DNA of 64,000 bases from assembly GCA_030141605.1 (NCBI GenBank), contig JAQGDQ010000025.1, positions 602,907-666,906 of the forward strand. Reading direction: 5' to 3'. The translations under genes were made by a program, and so were the position numbers. How positions within the stretch are numbered: the first letter of the stretch is position 1; every line of letters starts with the position of its first letter. A model generated the notes under the pieces. The model was not told where the DNA came from and did not search any database. It worked only from the letters and a program-made list of their open reading frames with translations. Shown here piece by piece: positions 25,570 through 36,831 of this stretch. This DNA is from Tubiluchus corallicola. Lineage: Eukaryota > Priapulida > Priapulimorpha > Priapulimorphida > Tubiluchidae.

Positions 25570-27580
25570 TTTAATTGAACGATGTAAAAGTGCTCGCTTG
25601 CCCGCAAGTTGTATCAGTTTGGCTCCTCTTAAAACAGCGAGGACTTCTTAATAGTACAACTGAAAAGTAAATAAGTTCCAGTAAGTGTTAAATATCTATA
25701 TTTTAAACTAAAAGCTGGTTCACATTAATCTGTCATAAATAAATGGTGATCAATATTACATTTCGTATGCTCCTCTGAATATCACCATTTTAAAACATTA
25801 TCATCTCTCGCCAAAAGAGAACACCTTGCTAGATCAACAAAATTAAAAAAATTGCCTCCTGAAGAGTGCATTAAAAGTTTATTAGTAGTTATTAAAACTC
25901 TATGGCTTAAAACAAAAGCTATGAAATAATATTCATAAACGGTACATTTGCAATCACTATGATGGCAATTTAGGCTATTTACAGTAACTATATACTAATT
26001 TTTCAAATTATACATAAAAAACTAGGCTAAAAATGTAACCTGTCACATTACAGTTGAGCACCCGGCCTCGAAGTGGTCGATATCCATGGGTCAATGGGAC
26101 TAGCCAACGGTCAATAAAAATCTGGTGATCAAAAAGGGGTGTCACAGGAGATGAGTGGATACAGAACAACAGTTTTGCAGGTCTTGGTATGTAGTTTTCC
26201 TTGCTGATGTATATGGAAAGCACAGTTTGGTATCCAGGTCCCTCAGTAATGTATAAGGAAACAGCACATCTGCTTAATTTTTTTATATAAATATATATAT
26301 TTAGCAACAGCATTAACAATAAAGCACATATATTAGTTAACTAAAGTTTCTGCTGAATTGATATTAATTACTTAATCTACTTTTTTGTACATGCCTCGGG
26401 TCGATCAGAAATCAAGGATTCCATGAAGGGGTCAACGGTCTAAAAACTTTGGTGACCCCTGCCCTAAGCTCTAATACTATTCTAATCAAGGCACTGCATT
26501 GGCAATGTAATTAAACTTCTGATCATTTTTCTGTCATGGCAGATTTCAGTTTTTGGTGAACTGCCTTATACATGCCAGCTGTCACGTCAGCCTTTTTTGC
26601 GTAAATGCTCAGCATTGTAGTCTTGCCCATGTTGTATTTGTTATTACAAATTTAACTGATTACCAAGTCTCGGTTTATGATGTCTAGGCCTCTGTGTGAC
26701 TAGGATGAGCAGGTACATAAATTAAGTTAAATAGGCATATGCTAAAATTGAATTGCAAATTGAAAATACACATACAAGCAATTTAATGTGACCTATGTGT
26801 AAAGTAGAAGAAGACACAACAGAATACCTATTTGCTTGCAGGTGTTTAAAACAATTCAATGTTTGGCATGGGTTGCAGTTGATGCACAAAATCTACACGA
26901 CAGTTCAAATGTGGATGTTATAAGAATTACTAAAAAATTACCAAAAATTTAAGATTCAAAATTTTTCCTAATAATATGAAAAAGTATGTAATTGTAATCA
27001 GTAATTATATTAACAAAATAGAGACAGGTTATGAAAAACTAGCGTACATCGACCAGCCACCCCTGTATAAATAATTGATTTTTTAAATACCAGCTTTTTA
27101 ATATAGCATTATATCTGCTGATTGTATATATTACGCGCTATGGATTTAACAATGTCTGACGAAATAGTATTTATTAGTAATTACGATTATGCCAATGAAA
27201 ATAATCAATTCACGAATTTTTTGAAGGTTACAGTTGACAAGTGAATCCATATATATTCAGTTAATTTTCGTACAATGTACTGAGTGAACGACAGCATAAT
27301 GGAAGTTAGAAAATGGCGAATCTGGATATGAAGCTGTATAAAAGTGTATATGGTTCCAGCACTTGAACTTGTTCCTGCTGGAGAATGCTTGATGATTAGC
27401 CCTTACTTACTTTTTGCAACGAAGATCAAGTCTGAAGCGAGTTAATTGCGGACCACAATAGCAATAAACCACAATCTTCAATCTATTTCTTTTACGTATA
27501 AAATTCTGCTGTACGCAAATTCTATTATAGTCAATCTAAAATCTGAAATTTTAAAAAACGTAATACTTCTCGATATAATT
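25570..27580. other. Intergenic stretch with one hAT-like terminus
   Basis: Lies between PDCD7 and the fold-back element. The only element-like signal is at about 26,390-26,461. Read on the minus strand it starts CAGGGGTCACCAAAGTTTTT and then AGACCGTTGACCCC, the look of a hAT terminus. I could not find the opposite terminus or a target duplication, so it is probably truncated. The rest is AT-rich and unassigned. Confidence 0.4.
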
Positions 27581-28987
27581 GTAGGACGCAGAGTACGCCA
27601 CTAGCCGAAGTAGGACACTTCTGCTAAGGCGCATGTGCCAAATTTGCGGAAAAGCAGTGACGTAATGGGCAGACCAAGTAGTGTATTGCCGATTTCTGCC
27701 GAGAATTGAGAATTATGACATAACAAAACTTAAAACTAAATTTGTTTTAGAAAAAAGTAACTTTATAATAATGATGGATAGTCTTTGACAGTTTACAAAT
27801 GTATTTTTAACAATAATAATTATCATCATTATTATTAGCTCCAATAATATCATCATAACATTAAACTAAGTATCTAATGCTCTAAAGAGAGAAACTACGT
27901 AGGGCACAGAGCTCGCTAGCCCGTTTACTTACTAGAAAACAATTACTTGTCCAAGAGGTAGTGAAACTGATCACCTGTCTGTGAAGCTAAACAAAATAAA
28001 AAATGATACATCTTAAGCAAATGTTGGAATCGCCTAAAAGTGGGCTTACTTTACTTCAAAAAGATTAATATTGAAACCAAATTTAATATTGGCCGTCTTA
28101 CTTCGGCTAACGTCCTACTTTGCTTCCAACATAATAGAATAAGAGTGCATGAACGAGAAATCAAAGTAGTAGTGCGCATTATCTTCATTTTTATCTTAGT
28201 TTTATAAAGTGAACATAGATGGAAACACTGAGCACCGAGTAATCTGCTAGCCAAAGTAGGACAATTGGCGTACATGGGCTAGCCCAAGTAGGACGCGTCG
28301 TACATGGCTGCCCAAGTAGGGCATTAGACACGAGTTACGAATTGAGTCGCTAAACGTACTGACACCGTCCGTTGTCCTTGTTTATGTAATAATAATAATA
28401 ATTATAAATGTCAATACACGTTGAATAGTTTATTATACATCTGATAAAATAAAAGACTTTTACCCTGAGCGCTAGTAGAACGGCCAATATTAAATTTGGT
28501 TTCAATATTAATCTTTTTGAAGTAAAATAAGCCCAATTTTAGGCGATTCCAACATTTGCTTAAGATGTATTATTTTTTATTTCGTTTCGTTTCACAGACA
28601 GGTGATCAGTTTCACAACCTCTTGGACAAGTAATTGTTTTCTAGTAAGTAAACGGGCTAGTGAGCTCTGAGCCGTACATAGTTTCTCTCTTTAAAGCATT
28701 AGATACTTAGTTTAATATTATGATGATATTTATGGAGCTAATAATAATGATTATATTGTTGTAAATAATACATATGTTAATTATCAAGGACTATCCATCA
28801 TTATTATAAAACTAGTTTTTTCTAAAACAAATTTAGTTTTATGTTTTATTATGTCATAGATCTCGATTCTCGACAGAAATCGCTAGTGTCCTACTTGGGC
28901 TGCCCATGTACGACACTGCTTTTCCGCAAATTCAGCACATGCGTTTTACCGAAAGTACTTCGGCTAGTGGATTACTCGGCGCCCTAC
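27581..28987. mobile_element. Large fold-back (inverted-repeat) element
   Basis: Arms 27,581-28,096 and 28,481-28,987 are inverted copies. By eye they are about nine in ten identical over the inner 230 bases and more diverged outside. They are separated by a 384-base spacer. The outer ends read GTAGGACGCAGAGTACGCCA and, on the other strand, GTAGGGCGCCGAGTAATCCA, both followed by CTAGCCGAAGTA. The end motif recurs inside: CTTCGGCTAACGTCCTAC at 28,102-28,119 (inverted) and GAGTAATCTGCTAGCCAAAG at about 28,236 (direct), with several GTACATGGGC..GCCCAAGTAGG modules. No coding frame and no clear target duplication is seen. It is either a fold-back transposon or two copies of a non-autonomous element inserted head to head. 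It lies about 1 kb upstream of the ORP1 gene. Confidence 0.85.
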
Positions 28988-28989
28988 AC

Positions 28990-30024
28990 TGGACTTGTCG
29001 CATGTCGAATGTGTTCTTTTATTTATTTCAAAATAACCAGTTGAAGTTTATCATTTAGTTTCCGAAATGTTCTTTTTTGTTTTACGTAAACGATTTATAT
29101 CACACCGTCCCCTGAAGGCGTAATTGCTAATACAAATGTGACTGATGACTGAATGCAAGTTTCTAGCAAGCGACCTATACACTAAGCGAGTTTCACTTTT
29201 TTGGTGCGTTACCAGGACCAAAACTCGTCATTACAAGTAAAAATGTGCTAAAGCAGTGATTTTTTAATCTAACGTTATTTGTATAGCAGGCAAATTTGAT
29301 AAAAATTCCTTTTCATTAGTAACGAACAGTTGGATATTGGTTTTAATAATTAGTTAAGTGTAAATGGAATTGTTTCCTTTAGTAAATGCCATGTAAATGT
29401 TTCCCAAATTTTAATAAATGTCACAAGTGATAGCCCTAAATGTCTGTCAATCTTATAGCAGCAGTAAAGATTAAAATTTCAGTTTACTGAGAAAGTTTAA
29501 TCAGGTTAATACTTTCGTATGTCATTTAAAAACTTCTAGTATCTTTAGAACTTTACTTATGCTAGTATGTAATTGGTTTTTTGCTGAACTTAGCTGAATT
29601 AGCTGAAATTTCTGCGGCGATATGTCAGTAACGTAAATCTCTTATGAACTGTGCTTGTCTCTGGAATAACAGCTGTCTACTGGTTGCTACGGTGATGTAA
29701 AACTGTGCTGTGTGAGCAAAGTTTGCTGAGTGCAGAATCTGCTGGTACAGTATCGTGAATGTTCAAGTTATCGTGTTTTATTAATTAACCGTTGTAGTTT
29801 CACACATAAAAACGGCATAATTTGCTTTCCATATTTCTCTGTTATAATACTAGCTAGCCTTTTCAATAGCTTTTGCATTTGTATGGATAATACAAAATAT
29901 GATAATTCTAAACTATAAGTTGTATCAACAAGTAAAAATTTGTGACTATATTGCCCCAGTTTTGTATAAACTAGCAGATTTTGTCTATTTGCAGGAACTT
30001 TCGATTTTTCCTACACATAAGCTA
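28990..30024. promoter_or_regulatory. Upstream region of the ORP1-like gene
   Basis: No element or exon recognised. A good splice acceptor (TCTATTTGCAG, ending at about 29,995) lies 30 bases before the ATG at 30,025, so the transcript may begin in a separate 5' untranslated exon and its promoter may lie farther left. No TATA box or initiator could be fixed with confidence. Confidence 0.3.
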
Positions 30025-32883
30025 ATGGCAATGAACGATCAAACTAATTCAAACTCGGATTTGGCATCAGTCGAGAATTTGCTGTTACAAGTTTGCAGAA
30101 ATGGGAAAACCAGGGAGCTGGAGGAATTGCTTAATGCCAAACATGATGGTCAACTTAACTTTGATATCAATATAAGAGGTAAAAGCAAAAGTACAAATGG
30201 CTGGACGGGGCTACATCTTGCAAGTTATTTTGGTCACCAAGACGTCGTTGAATGCCTTCTTCGACATGGTGCTGATGTCAATGTGATTAATAGTGTGGGC
30301 GATACACCACTTCATAAAGCTGCATTCACATCCAGAAATGACATAGTGATTCTTTTATTGAAATACAATGCTGATGTGCACAAAATTAACGGCGAAGGAC
30401 AAACAGCAAAGGAAGTGGCGACTAAGCGGGAAATTAAAAACTTGATCCATGCGGCTGAGCAAGCTGAAATGCGTATCACTGAGGAACGTTTCTTAGAAAC
30501 AGCCAGAGAAGGAAACGTAGAGGCGATTACTGCAATACTCAAGTCACCACATCCTCCAGCAATTAACTGTACTGATGTGAATGGCAACACTGCACTGCAC
30601 TGTGCTGCCTATTGTGATCGGAAAACTGTTGCTGTCCTTCTTCTACAAAATGGTATTGACACAAGCATAAAAAATAACCGTAGTCAAACTGCACTAGATT
30701 TGGCATGGTCTGCTGAAACCAAACAGGTACTGGGAGTAAAGCCTATTAAAGAAATACAGAAACTTGTACAAAGATTTGAAGGACCTCTTTCTAGAAAATC
30801 AAAATTATTAGGCTGGAAAACAGTTTGGGTAGTAGTCGAGAGAGGTGTACTTTCGTATTATAGAAATAGAGCAGATGCCAGTTCTGGAATAAAACGAAAA
30901 CATTTCAAGTATATGGATGATGCCAAAGTGGCTCCAAAGGTAGGAGATGAGTATGCATTTTGTATACAGTTCAATGATAATGCTACACATACTCTGAGTG
31001 TTATCCCACGAGATAAAGAACAACAAGTGTGCAGACAACGCTGGATCAATGCTGTCCAAGATCACATTTCTTATAGTACTCGAGTAGCAAAGCGCGGTGG
31101 GAGAATTGAAGATTCCGATGATGATAGTTTTGACGACAATGTGCTTCCACTTGGCACGATGGCAGATGCTTTGAGCACTGCCATAGCTAATCAGCAGGTA
31201 CTTGAAGCACATGTACATGAGATTTCATCGGTTTTACAAGTTGATGCTGACTGTCATAGTGAAGAGTTGCATACGAAGTTAAGTGCAATTGTTGATACAT
31301 CAAGCCATATGCTGGGATCTTTGTCTCACTGCCTGTCAGTATGTAACCAACAACAGGAAGTTCATAGGCAGCAGTTAAAACAAGCACAGGAAAAGGCAAG
31401 AGTGCTGGAAGAGGCTCTTCACGCACTAGCAAAAGAACATCATGATTTAGAACATTCCTTTTTCAAATCTGTAAGATCAGATACCACAAACTTCTATTCA
31501 CCATTCCCTTCACCGACGCAAGGCCAATTATCTAACGGTAATGGTGATGAGGAGTTTTTTGATACTTTTGACATGACACCCTCTTCTAGCAGCACTGAGA
31601 TTACAGAGCAAATCAGTGCCATTGAGGGACAACCAGAATATTTCTGGGGTGGGCGAACTTCACTACCTGCTCCAGCTGTTTCTAGAAATAATTTTAGTGT
31701 GTGGACATTTCTTCGCCAATGTATTGGTAGGGAGCTTTCAAAAATTACTATGCCAGTTGTCTTCAACGAACCTCTGACCTTCTTGCAACGACTAGCTGAA
31801 GGTATGGAATACATTCGGCTACTCGACATTGCCTGTGACTGTGATGATCCTCTGCTTAGGATTCAATATGTTGCCGCTTATGCCGTGTCAAGTGCAGCAT
31901 CTAATGCTGAGAGAATAGCAAAACCGTTCAACCCATTGCTAGGAGAAACGTATGAGCTCTGTAGACCTGATAAAGGTTTTAGAGTTGTTCTAGAACAAGT
32001 AAGTCATCATCCACCTGTTAGTGCATTTTACACGGAATCTACTAATGGACGCTACAAGGTCTATGGTTCAGTTCATCCAAAAATTAAATTTTGGGGGAAA
32101 ACCGTGGAAGCTATACCAGAGGGTGAAATGACAGTCGAACTCACAGACCACAACGAAGTGTACAGCATGAATCACCCTAGCATTGTTGTGCATAATATTA
32201 TTTTTGGTGAAATGTGGGGTGAACAGGTAGGAGAACTGTGGGTAAAAAATTTGAATACTAATCATAAAATTTCGTTGAACTTTCGTCCTTGCGGATGGTT
32301 TGGGCGGGACTTGCATAAAGTTGACGGTTATTTGTGTGATTCATCCAATGAGAAGATTGCTGCACTATATGGCAAGTGGAACATGTGCTTGTTTAGTGTT
32401 GATGCACAAACATATGAAGATCACCTTAACAGAAAGAAAGAGAAACAATCCGAGGAAAAAGATACCAGTAGCATCACAAGGAATATAAAAGAAATACCTG
32501 ACATACCTAGTTCACTGCTTCTTTGGCAACAAGATAAGCGACCGTCAGAAAACTTTGCTCAGAATTATTGTTTTAGTTACCTTGCAATGTGTCTTAACGA
32601 GACTAACCAGGAACTGGAAGCTGTTCTGCCACCGACAGACAGTCGTTTTCGCAAGGACATGAGGTGGTTGGAGCAGGCTGATATTGACAATGCTGCCGAC
32701 TGCAAATTTGCTCTGGAAGAAAAACAAAGGGCCTCGAGAAAAGTTCGAAATGAAGAAGAAACGACTTGGGAACCTGTGTGGTTTTATTACGGAAAAAATC
32801 TACATACTGGTAAACCCGATTGGGTGTATAATGGAGAGTACTGGAACAGGGATTGGTCTGCTTGTCCCAGCATATTTTGCTAA
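30025..32883 (+). CDS. OSBPL1A: ORP1-like oxysterol-binding protein, single coding exon
   Basis: An uninterrupted 952-codon frame. I chose the ATG at 30,025 (MAMNDQTNSN) because the 42 in-frame codons upstream lack protein character and are separated by a splice acceptor near 29,995. Ankyrin repeats occupy about residues 15-235 (TGLHLASYFGHQDVVECLLR; GDTPLHKAA; GNTALHCAA), a PH domain about 252-352 and a coiled coil about 440-475. An FFAT-like motif, EEFFDTFD, is at 509-516, and the lipid-transfer domain spans about 555-945 with the family signature EQVSHHPP at 657-664. Long ORP1 proteins sit on late endosomes, bind the ER protein VAP through FFAT and exchange sterol or phosphoinositide (family knowledge). 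Length and domain order match ORP1L. The oddity is the lack of introns; all other protein genes here are split. Confidence 0.95.
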   Translation: MAMNDQTNSNSDLASVENLLLQVCRNGKTRELEELLNAKHDGQLNFDINIRGKSKSTNGWTGLHLASYFGHQDVVECLLRHGADVNVINSVGDTPLHKAAFTSRNDIVILLLKYNADVHKINGEGQTAKEVATKREIKNLIHAAEQAEMRITEERFLETAREGNVEAITAILKSPHPPAINCTDVNGNTALHCAAYCDRKTVAVLLLQNGIDTSIKNNRSQTALDLAWSAETKQVLGVKPIKEIQKLVQRFEGPLSRKSKLLGWKTVWVVVERGVLSYYRNRADASSGIKRKHFKYMDDAKVAPKVGDEYAFCIQFNDNATHTLSVIPRDKEQQVCRQRWINAVQDHISYSTRVAKRGGRIEDSDDDSFDDNVLPLGTMADALSTAIANQQVLEAHVHEISSVLQVDADCHSEELHTKLSAIVDTSSHMLGSLSHCLSVCNQQQEVHRQQLKQAQEKARVLEEALHALAKEHHDLEHSFFKSVRSDTTNFYSPFPSPTQGQLSNGNGDEEFFDTFDMTPSSSSTEITEQISAIEGQPEYFWGGRTSLPAPAVSRNNFSVWTFLRQCIGRELSKITMPVVFNEPLTFLQRLAEGMEYIRLLDIACDCDDPLLRIQYVAAYAVSSAASNAERIAKPFNPLLGETYELCRPDKGFRVVLEQVSHHPPVSAFYTESTNGRYKVYGSVHPKIKFWGKTVEAIPEGEMTVELTDHNEVYSMNHPSIVVHNIIFGEMWGEQVGELWVKNLNTNHKISLNFRPCGWFGRDLHKVDGYLCDSSNEKIAALYGKWNMCLFSVDAQTYEDHLNRKKEKQSEEKDTSSITRNIKEIPDIPSSLLLWQQDKRPSENFAQNYCFSYLAMCLNETNQELEAVLPPTDSRFRKDMRWLEQADIDNAADCKFALEEKQRASRKVRNEEETTWEPVWFYYGKNLHTGKPDWVYNGEYWNRDWSACPSIFC

Positions 32884-34961
32884 GGAGCACAAGAATGATA
32901 AAACACAATAAAAATTGCATTATATTGACACACCATTGCAGCATTGTACTGATATGCACAGTATAAACATGATCGGAAAATTTCACATTTGCAAGATCTA
33001 TTACTGACATTCCCTCTCTGTGGTTGGTCACCATTTACTAATATGGTGCTGCTACAAAATTGGTTTAGTCTTTCAAAACATATTGAAGTATTGATATTTT
33101 TCAGTTTTTAATATTTTTGAGGTTTTGTTGCTTGCAAATCTTTCCTGCTGCACTTGCACAATCCACACCTTTGCTACCCCCAAGTTCCTCCTTAGGAGAC
33201 ACACTACATAATCTTTGCAAATAGTTCAGAATGTATGAATTTTACAGCTGCATATCTGAGTTTTATTTAACTAAATATCGCACAAGAACATTGTGTTACT
33301 TTAATGCATTTTTATTTTTTTATTTGTCCACACTATCATACTGCCTTACAAGTAGGAAAAGTAAAACAAAGTTAAAATACGTGTATTTCTTATAATTTTT
33401 TCAAAATCTGTTTTTGAACCGTTTCTAAAATTTTGCTGCAAATCCATACGCATATGTCAATAATACTATTGCATGTGTATAGTTAATACTAGTCAAGATG
33501 GTGCTAAGTAGTCATTAAAGTTTATTGTATGAATTGCTACTCGAGATTAGATAACTGGAAAATAACTAGTGTAAGTGGTTACTATGAACAAGAGCTAAAA
33601 CTTCATTGACAATATCTTTTTAATGATATTTGTCATTACAGGGATTTGTATGCATTTAGTGTGTAGCTAGAACTACAGTATGAGCTTTCAATGATAGTAC
33701 TGTGTACATAGACTTAACGTGGCAGGAATATTGTGTTTGCCACTGAATTAGTGCTTATCGCATTTCTTACTAATAAACTACCTGCAATCAAAAGAGAAAG
33801 ATGACCTGTGTACTGTTAGGACTATGTACTACTATGCTAGTTAGGACTAATTTACATTGGCTCACATTCTATGACTTGCACAAGAGCACGTTACTTTGCA
33901 AAGATAAATATTTATTTAGTCACCACAGTTTTGTAAATGACGTTTTACATACATTTAATTTTATTATAACATCGTTTAGCTGTGAAGATACTGTTTAATG
34001 TGTTTTTTGTTCCTAAACAAGTCTGTATTCAGCCGTACGAAGATTAGCAATGCACACCTTGCAGCATATAGACTTAAACTGTGCCAATCTAATTATTGGC
34101 ATGTAATACTCCATTGTAAAATTTATTTTCTATTTTTGTGCCAATAAATGAATTTCTACACGTACTGTATGTTTTGCAGCTAGTTATTGTTTTGCATGTA
34201 TGCTATGCTTGCAGTTGATATTTGTCATACAGCATGCTGATATAACCGTGTAATAGAAAAGGCATACTATTAACACTACATTTTACCGCATTACCTCTAT
34301 CCAAAACAGACATGAACAGAACTTGTAACTTTAAGTACTTATTTTTTCTATAATGATTATACACAGAAAAGTTAGTTTAATGTGTCAGTACAATAACCAT
34401 TCACCTATCGCTGCTGGACCAAAGCAAACTTGTTCAACTTAAATATAAAAGTAAAAGCAAGACCGATTTCGAGTTTTGATACAAAATGTCAAATTGAATG
34501 TTATTGCAAATTGCAACAACTGCATTATTACTGCCAGAAATAAACAGCTCATTAATATTATACACTCAGGAAGTGAATGTGTAGTAAATTAATTACACAA
34601 AATATGCATTAACATAGATTAATATTATTATAATATCTATAAAATAAAACAGCTCTGCGCAAATATCCTCTTAACAGCCTCCATTAGTTTAACAACATAC
34701 AAATGGTGACATAAGTGCCATATGATCCAATATATAGTCCTATACAAACCATGGGGCATCATTCCTTTACTAGAAAAGTGAAATGATATAAATTGTAACA
34801 ATAAATACTAATAACAATTAACTAACAGTAACAGATAATTACCATGCAAAATGTGATTAATAAAATGTTGCTTCCATCTAGCCACAATTATTCTGAATTT
34901 GTCAATATGCGTGCAGAAGAAGTGGAGAAAAATTTGCGCTGCACTACTTCTGCACTCTGCT
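32884..34961 (+). other. 3' flank and untranslated region of the ORP1-like gene
   Basis: Two candidate AATAAA signals: 32,907-32,912, only 24 bases after the stop, and about 34,142. The first would give a very short 3' UTR. No poly(A) tract marks the end of a retrocopy. No other gene is visible. Confidence 0.4.
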
Positions 34962-35446
34962 CATTGGTGTAGCTAATGGGAGAGCAACTGCTCCCCCTAG
35001 CACGTTTTTTTCGAAATTGGCGCCTTTTTGACATTTTTTTAATTCACTTGTGCGATTGATAAATGATCCTTTAGTCGGCTGAAACAGATGAAGTCCGACC
35101 TTTGGGTGAGCATAGATTGTCTGAGGCTTTGCTCTCCATTGAAAGAGAAAGAGAGCTACTGACTGAGGTGGATTAATAAAATTATAAATAATTACTGTGC
35201 TAAAATAAGCTGTTGACGTACCTTCATGACACATTTTTCACAATGTTTCTTTTTGTTCATTTTACGTTTAAGATTAAAATAATTAAGTAACATACATGTT
35301 TTTATTGTGTTTTGAGATTCAACATAACTTTTTGTTGTGTTTTCATTTTAAATACAAAATAACAGTTATGCAGTTCCTTTAACCCTGTATCTTCCTCGTG
35401 TTTTGATTTTAAATTGCTTGGAAATTAGAACCTGACAACACAACTG
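34962..35446 (+). mobile_element. hAT-type transposon, internally deleted, copy B
   Basis: Same family as 17,543-18,147 but in opposite orientation. It begins CATTGGTGTAGCTAATGGGA and ends in AACCTGACAACACAACTG. It is flanked on both sides by the perfect 8-bp duplication ACTCTGCT (34,954-34,961 and 35,447-35,454). Shared internal blocks include AAATTGGCGCCTTTTTGACA-like sequence and the AAAATCAAAACRYG and TTTTGTATTTAAAAT stretches. Traces of the dimerisation-domain coding sequence (GTCGGCTGAAACAGATGAAG, matching SRLKQ) are present near 35,073 but the frame is destroyed. Confidence 0.85.
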
Positions 35447-35454
35447 ACTCTGCT

Positions 35455-36831
35455 ATGCAAAATGCAAATACAGTCATGATTCTATTACAACACATCATAA
35501 TTATATTAATTTGTGTGTGCTGCTAACTATTATGCATTTATACATTCCTTTAATGTCACTTCCGACATTATGTCTACATTGCTGTCCTAATGTATCACAC
35601 AATATATCAGTATGAAAATAACACAAATATGTGCTTGCATACCAAAACAATCCATAAGTCGGCATAGTTAAAGCTACATTATGATGCTTCAAAGTAGAAT
35701 GACCCAAAAATTTGGTCAAATGTCAATTTTTTGTATTTTATAGAAACCAATGATAAATATATTGGACTTTTATATTCTAGCATCAAATAATCAAAAAAGT
35801 GTTAGAAAACACTAAAATCTTAATTTTATAACTCCTTCCCCACTTCTGGCTAGAAACTAATACTGCAATTGTAAAAAACTCCCATTTTCAAACTCCGATA
35901 GTAGCTCCTAGAAGCGGTCATTTTGATTCAGGTTTTTTCTGTTGCCAAGCCCAGATCTTCGTTAGGAAGAGTGATCTACTGGATTTCAACATAACTTAAA
36001 TGTGTTCTTGCAAAGTCCGTAGCAACCAACATTTGTACGGTTGCTAAGCGTTTTGCAGAAACGTGACAAAAAACAATGGCAAACTTTAAAAGCGATTTTC
36101 TCAAGATTATGCTTTTCAGTGCGTAGCCTGCACCTCACCTTCAACGTGGACTATCTCAGCTTAGAAATAACGTACAGCGATGAACTTGATATCAAAATGA
36201 TCCTCATGAAACAGAGATTCAGGATATGTGAATAGCTAGAAAAACTTAAATGCCGACACGTGGATGATTTTGCTATGCAAGCACACAAATAAAATTAATG
36301 AACGAAACAGGAATTGTGCATACACATCTTTGTTGTATTAAGTAATGAATAAACAGCACTTACAGATCCGTAATATGGACCTTCTTTACTTTTCACATTT
36401 GAAGAAATGGACAAAGATTATTGCTAGATTTTAAAGTGCATACAGTAACTACGGGATAACATTGCACAGTCTGCATTGCAGCTTGATAGTTTAGCTGGCA
36501 AGGCGGAGATGAAATTGTAAACAAAAAGTTTGTGTGAATTTCCATCTCTGTTTAAAATGTTTTGATGTCTGATGTAATGAAATCTGTTCACTGATGGTAT
36601 ACAGTGGTATAGTGATGATTTTTCATGGAATGAAATACATTGTTGCAAAAGAGAAACATGCAAAACTCTGAAAGAAAATTCGTCTCCTAATGAATCTACA
36701 GTCTAAAGATGTGATAAATAACCCCCCCCCCCAATAAATATGTGTTATAAATATCCCCTTGCAATAATAAATTACACCTTGGCAATATTGTCATATGTTA
36801 CCAGCAGACACTTCATCTCTTCCTGGTAAAA
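35455..36831. other. Intergenic stretch between hAT copy B and the BTB gene
   Basis: No exon, RNA gene or repeat family recognised. A C12 run lies at about 36,722-36,733. I found no canonical AATAAA for the BTB gene on the minus strand within the first several hundred bases; a variant signal is possible. Confidence 0.35.

Noticed and set aside
26008-26319. Minus-strand frame of 103 codons beside a hAT-like terminus
   Set aside because: No transposase motif. It may be element-derived, but I could not support a coding call.
31494-31829. Minus-strand frames within the ORP1 exon
   Set aside because: Antisense shadows of a long conserved coding exon.
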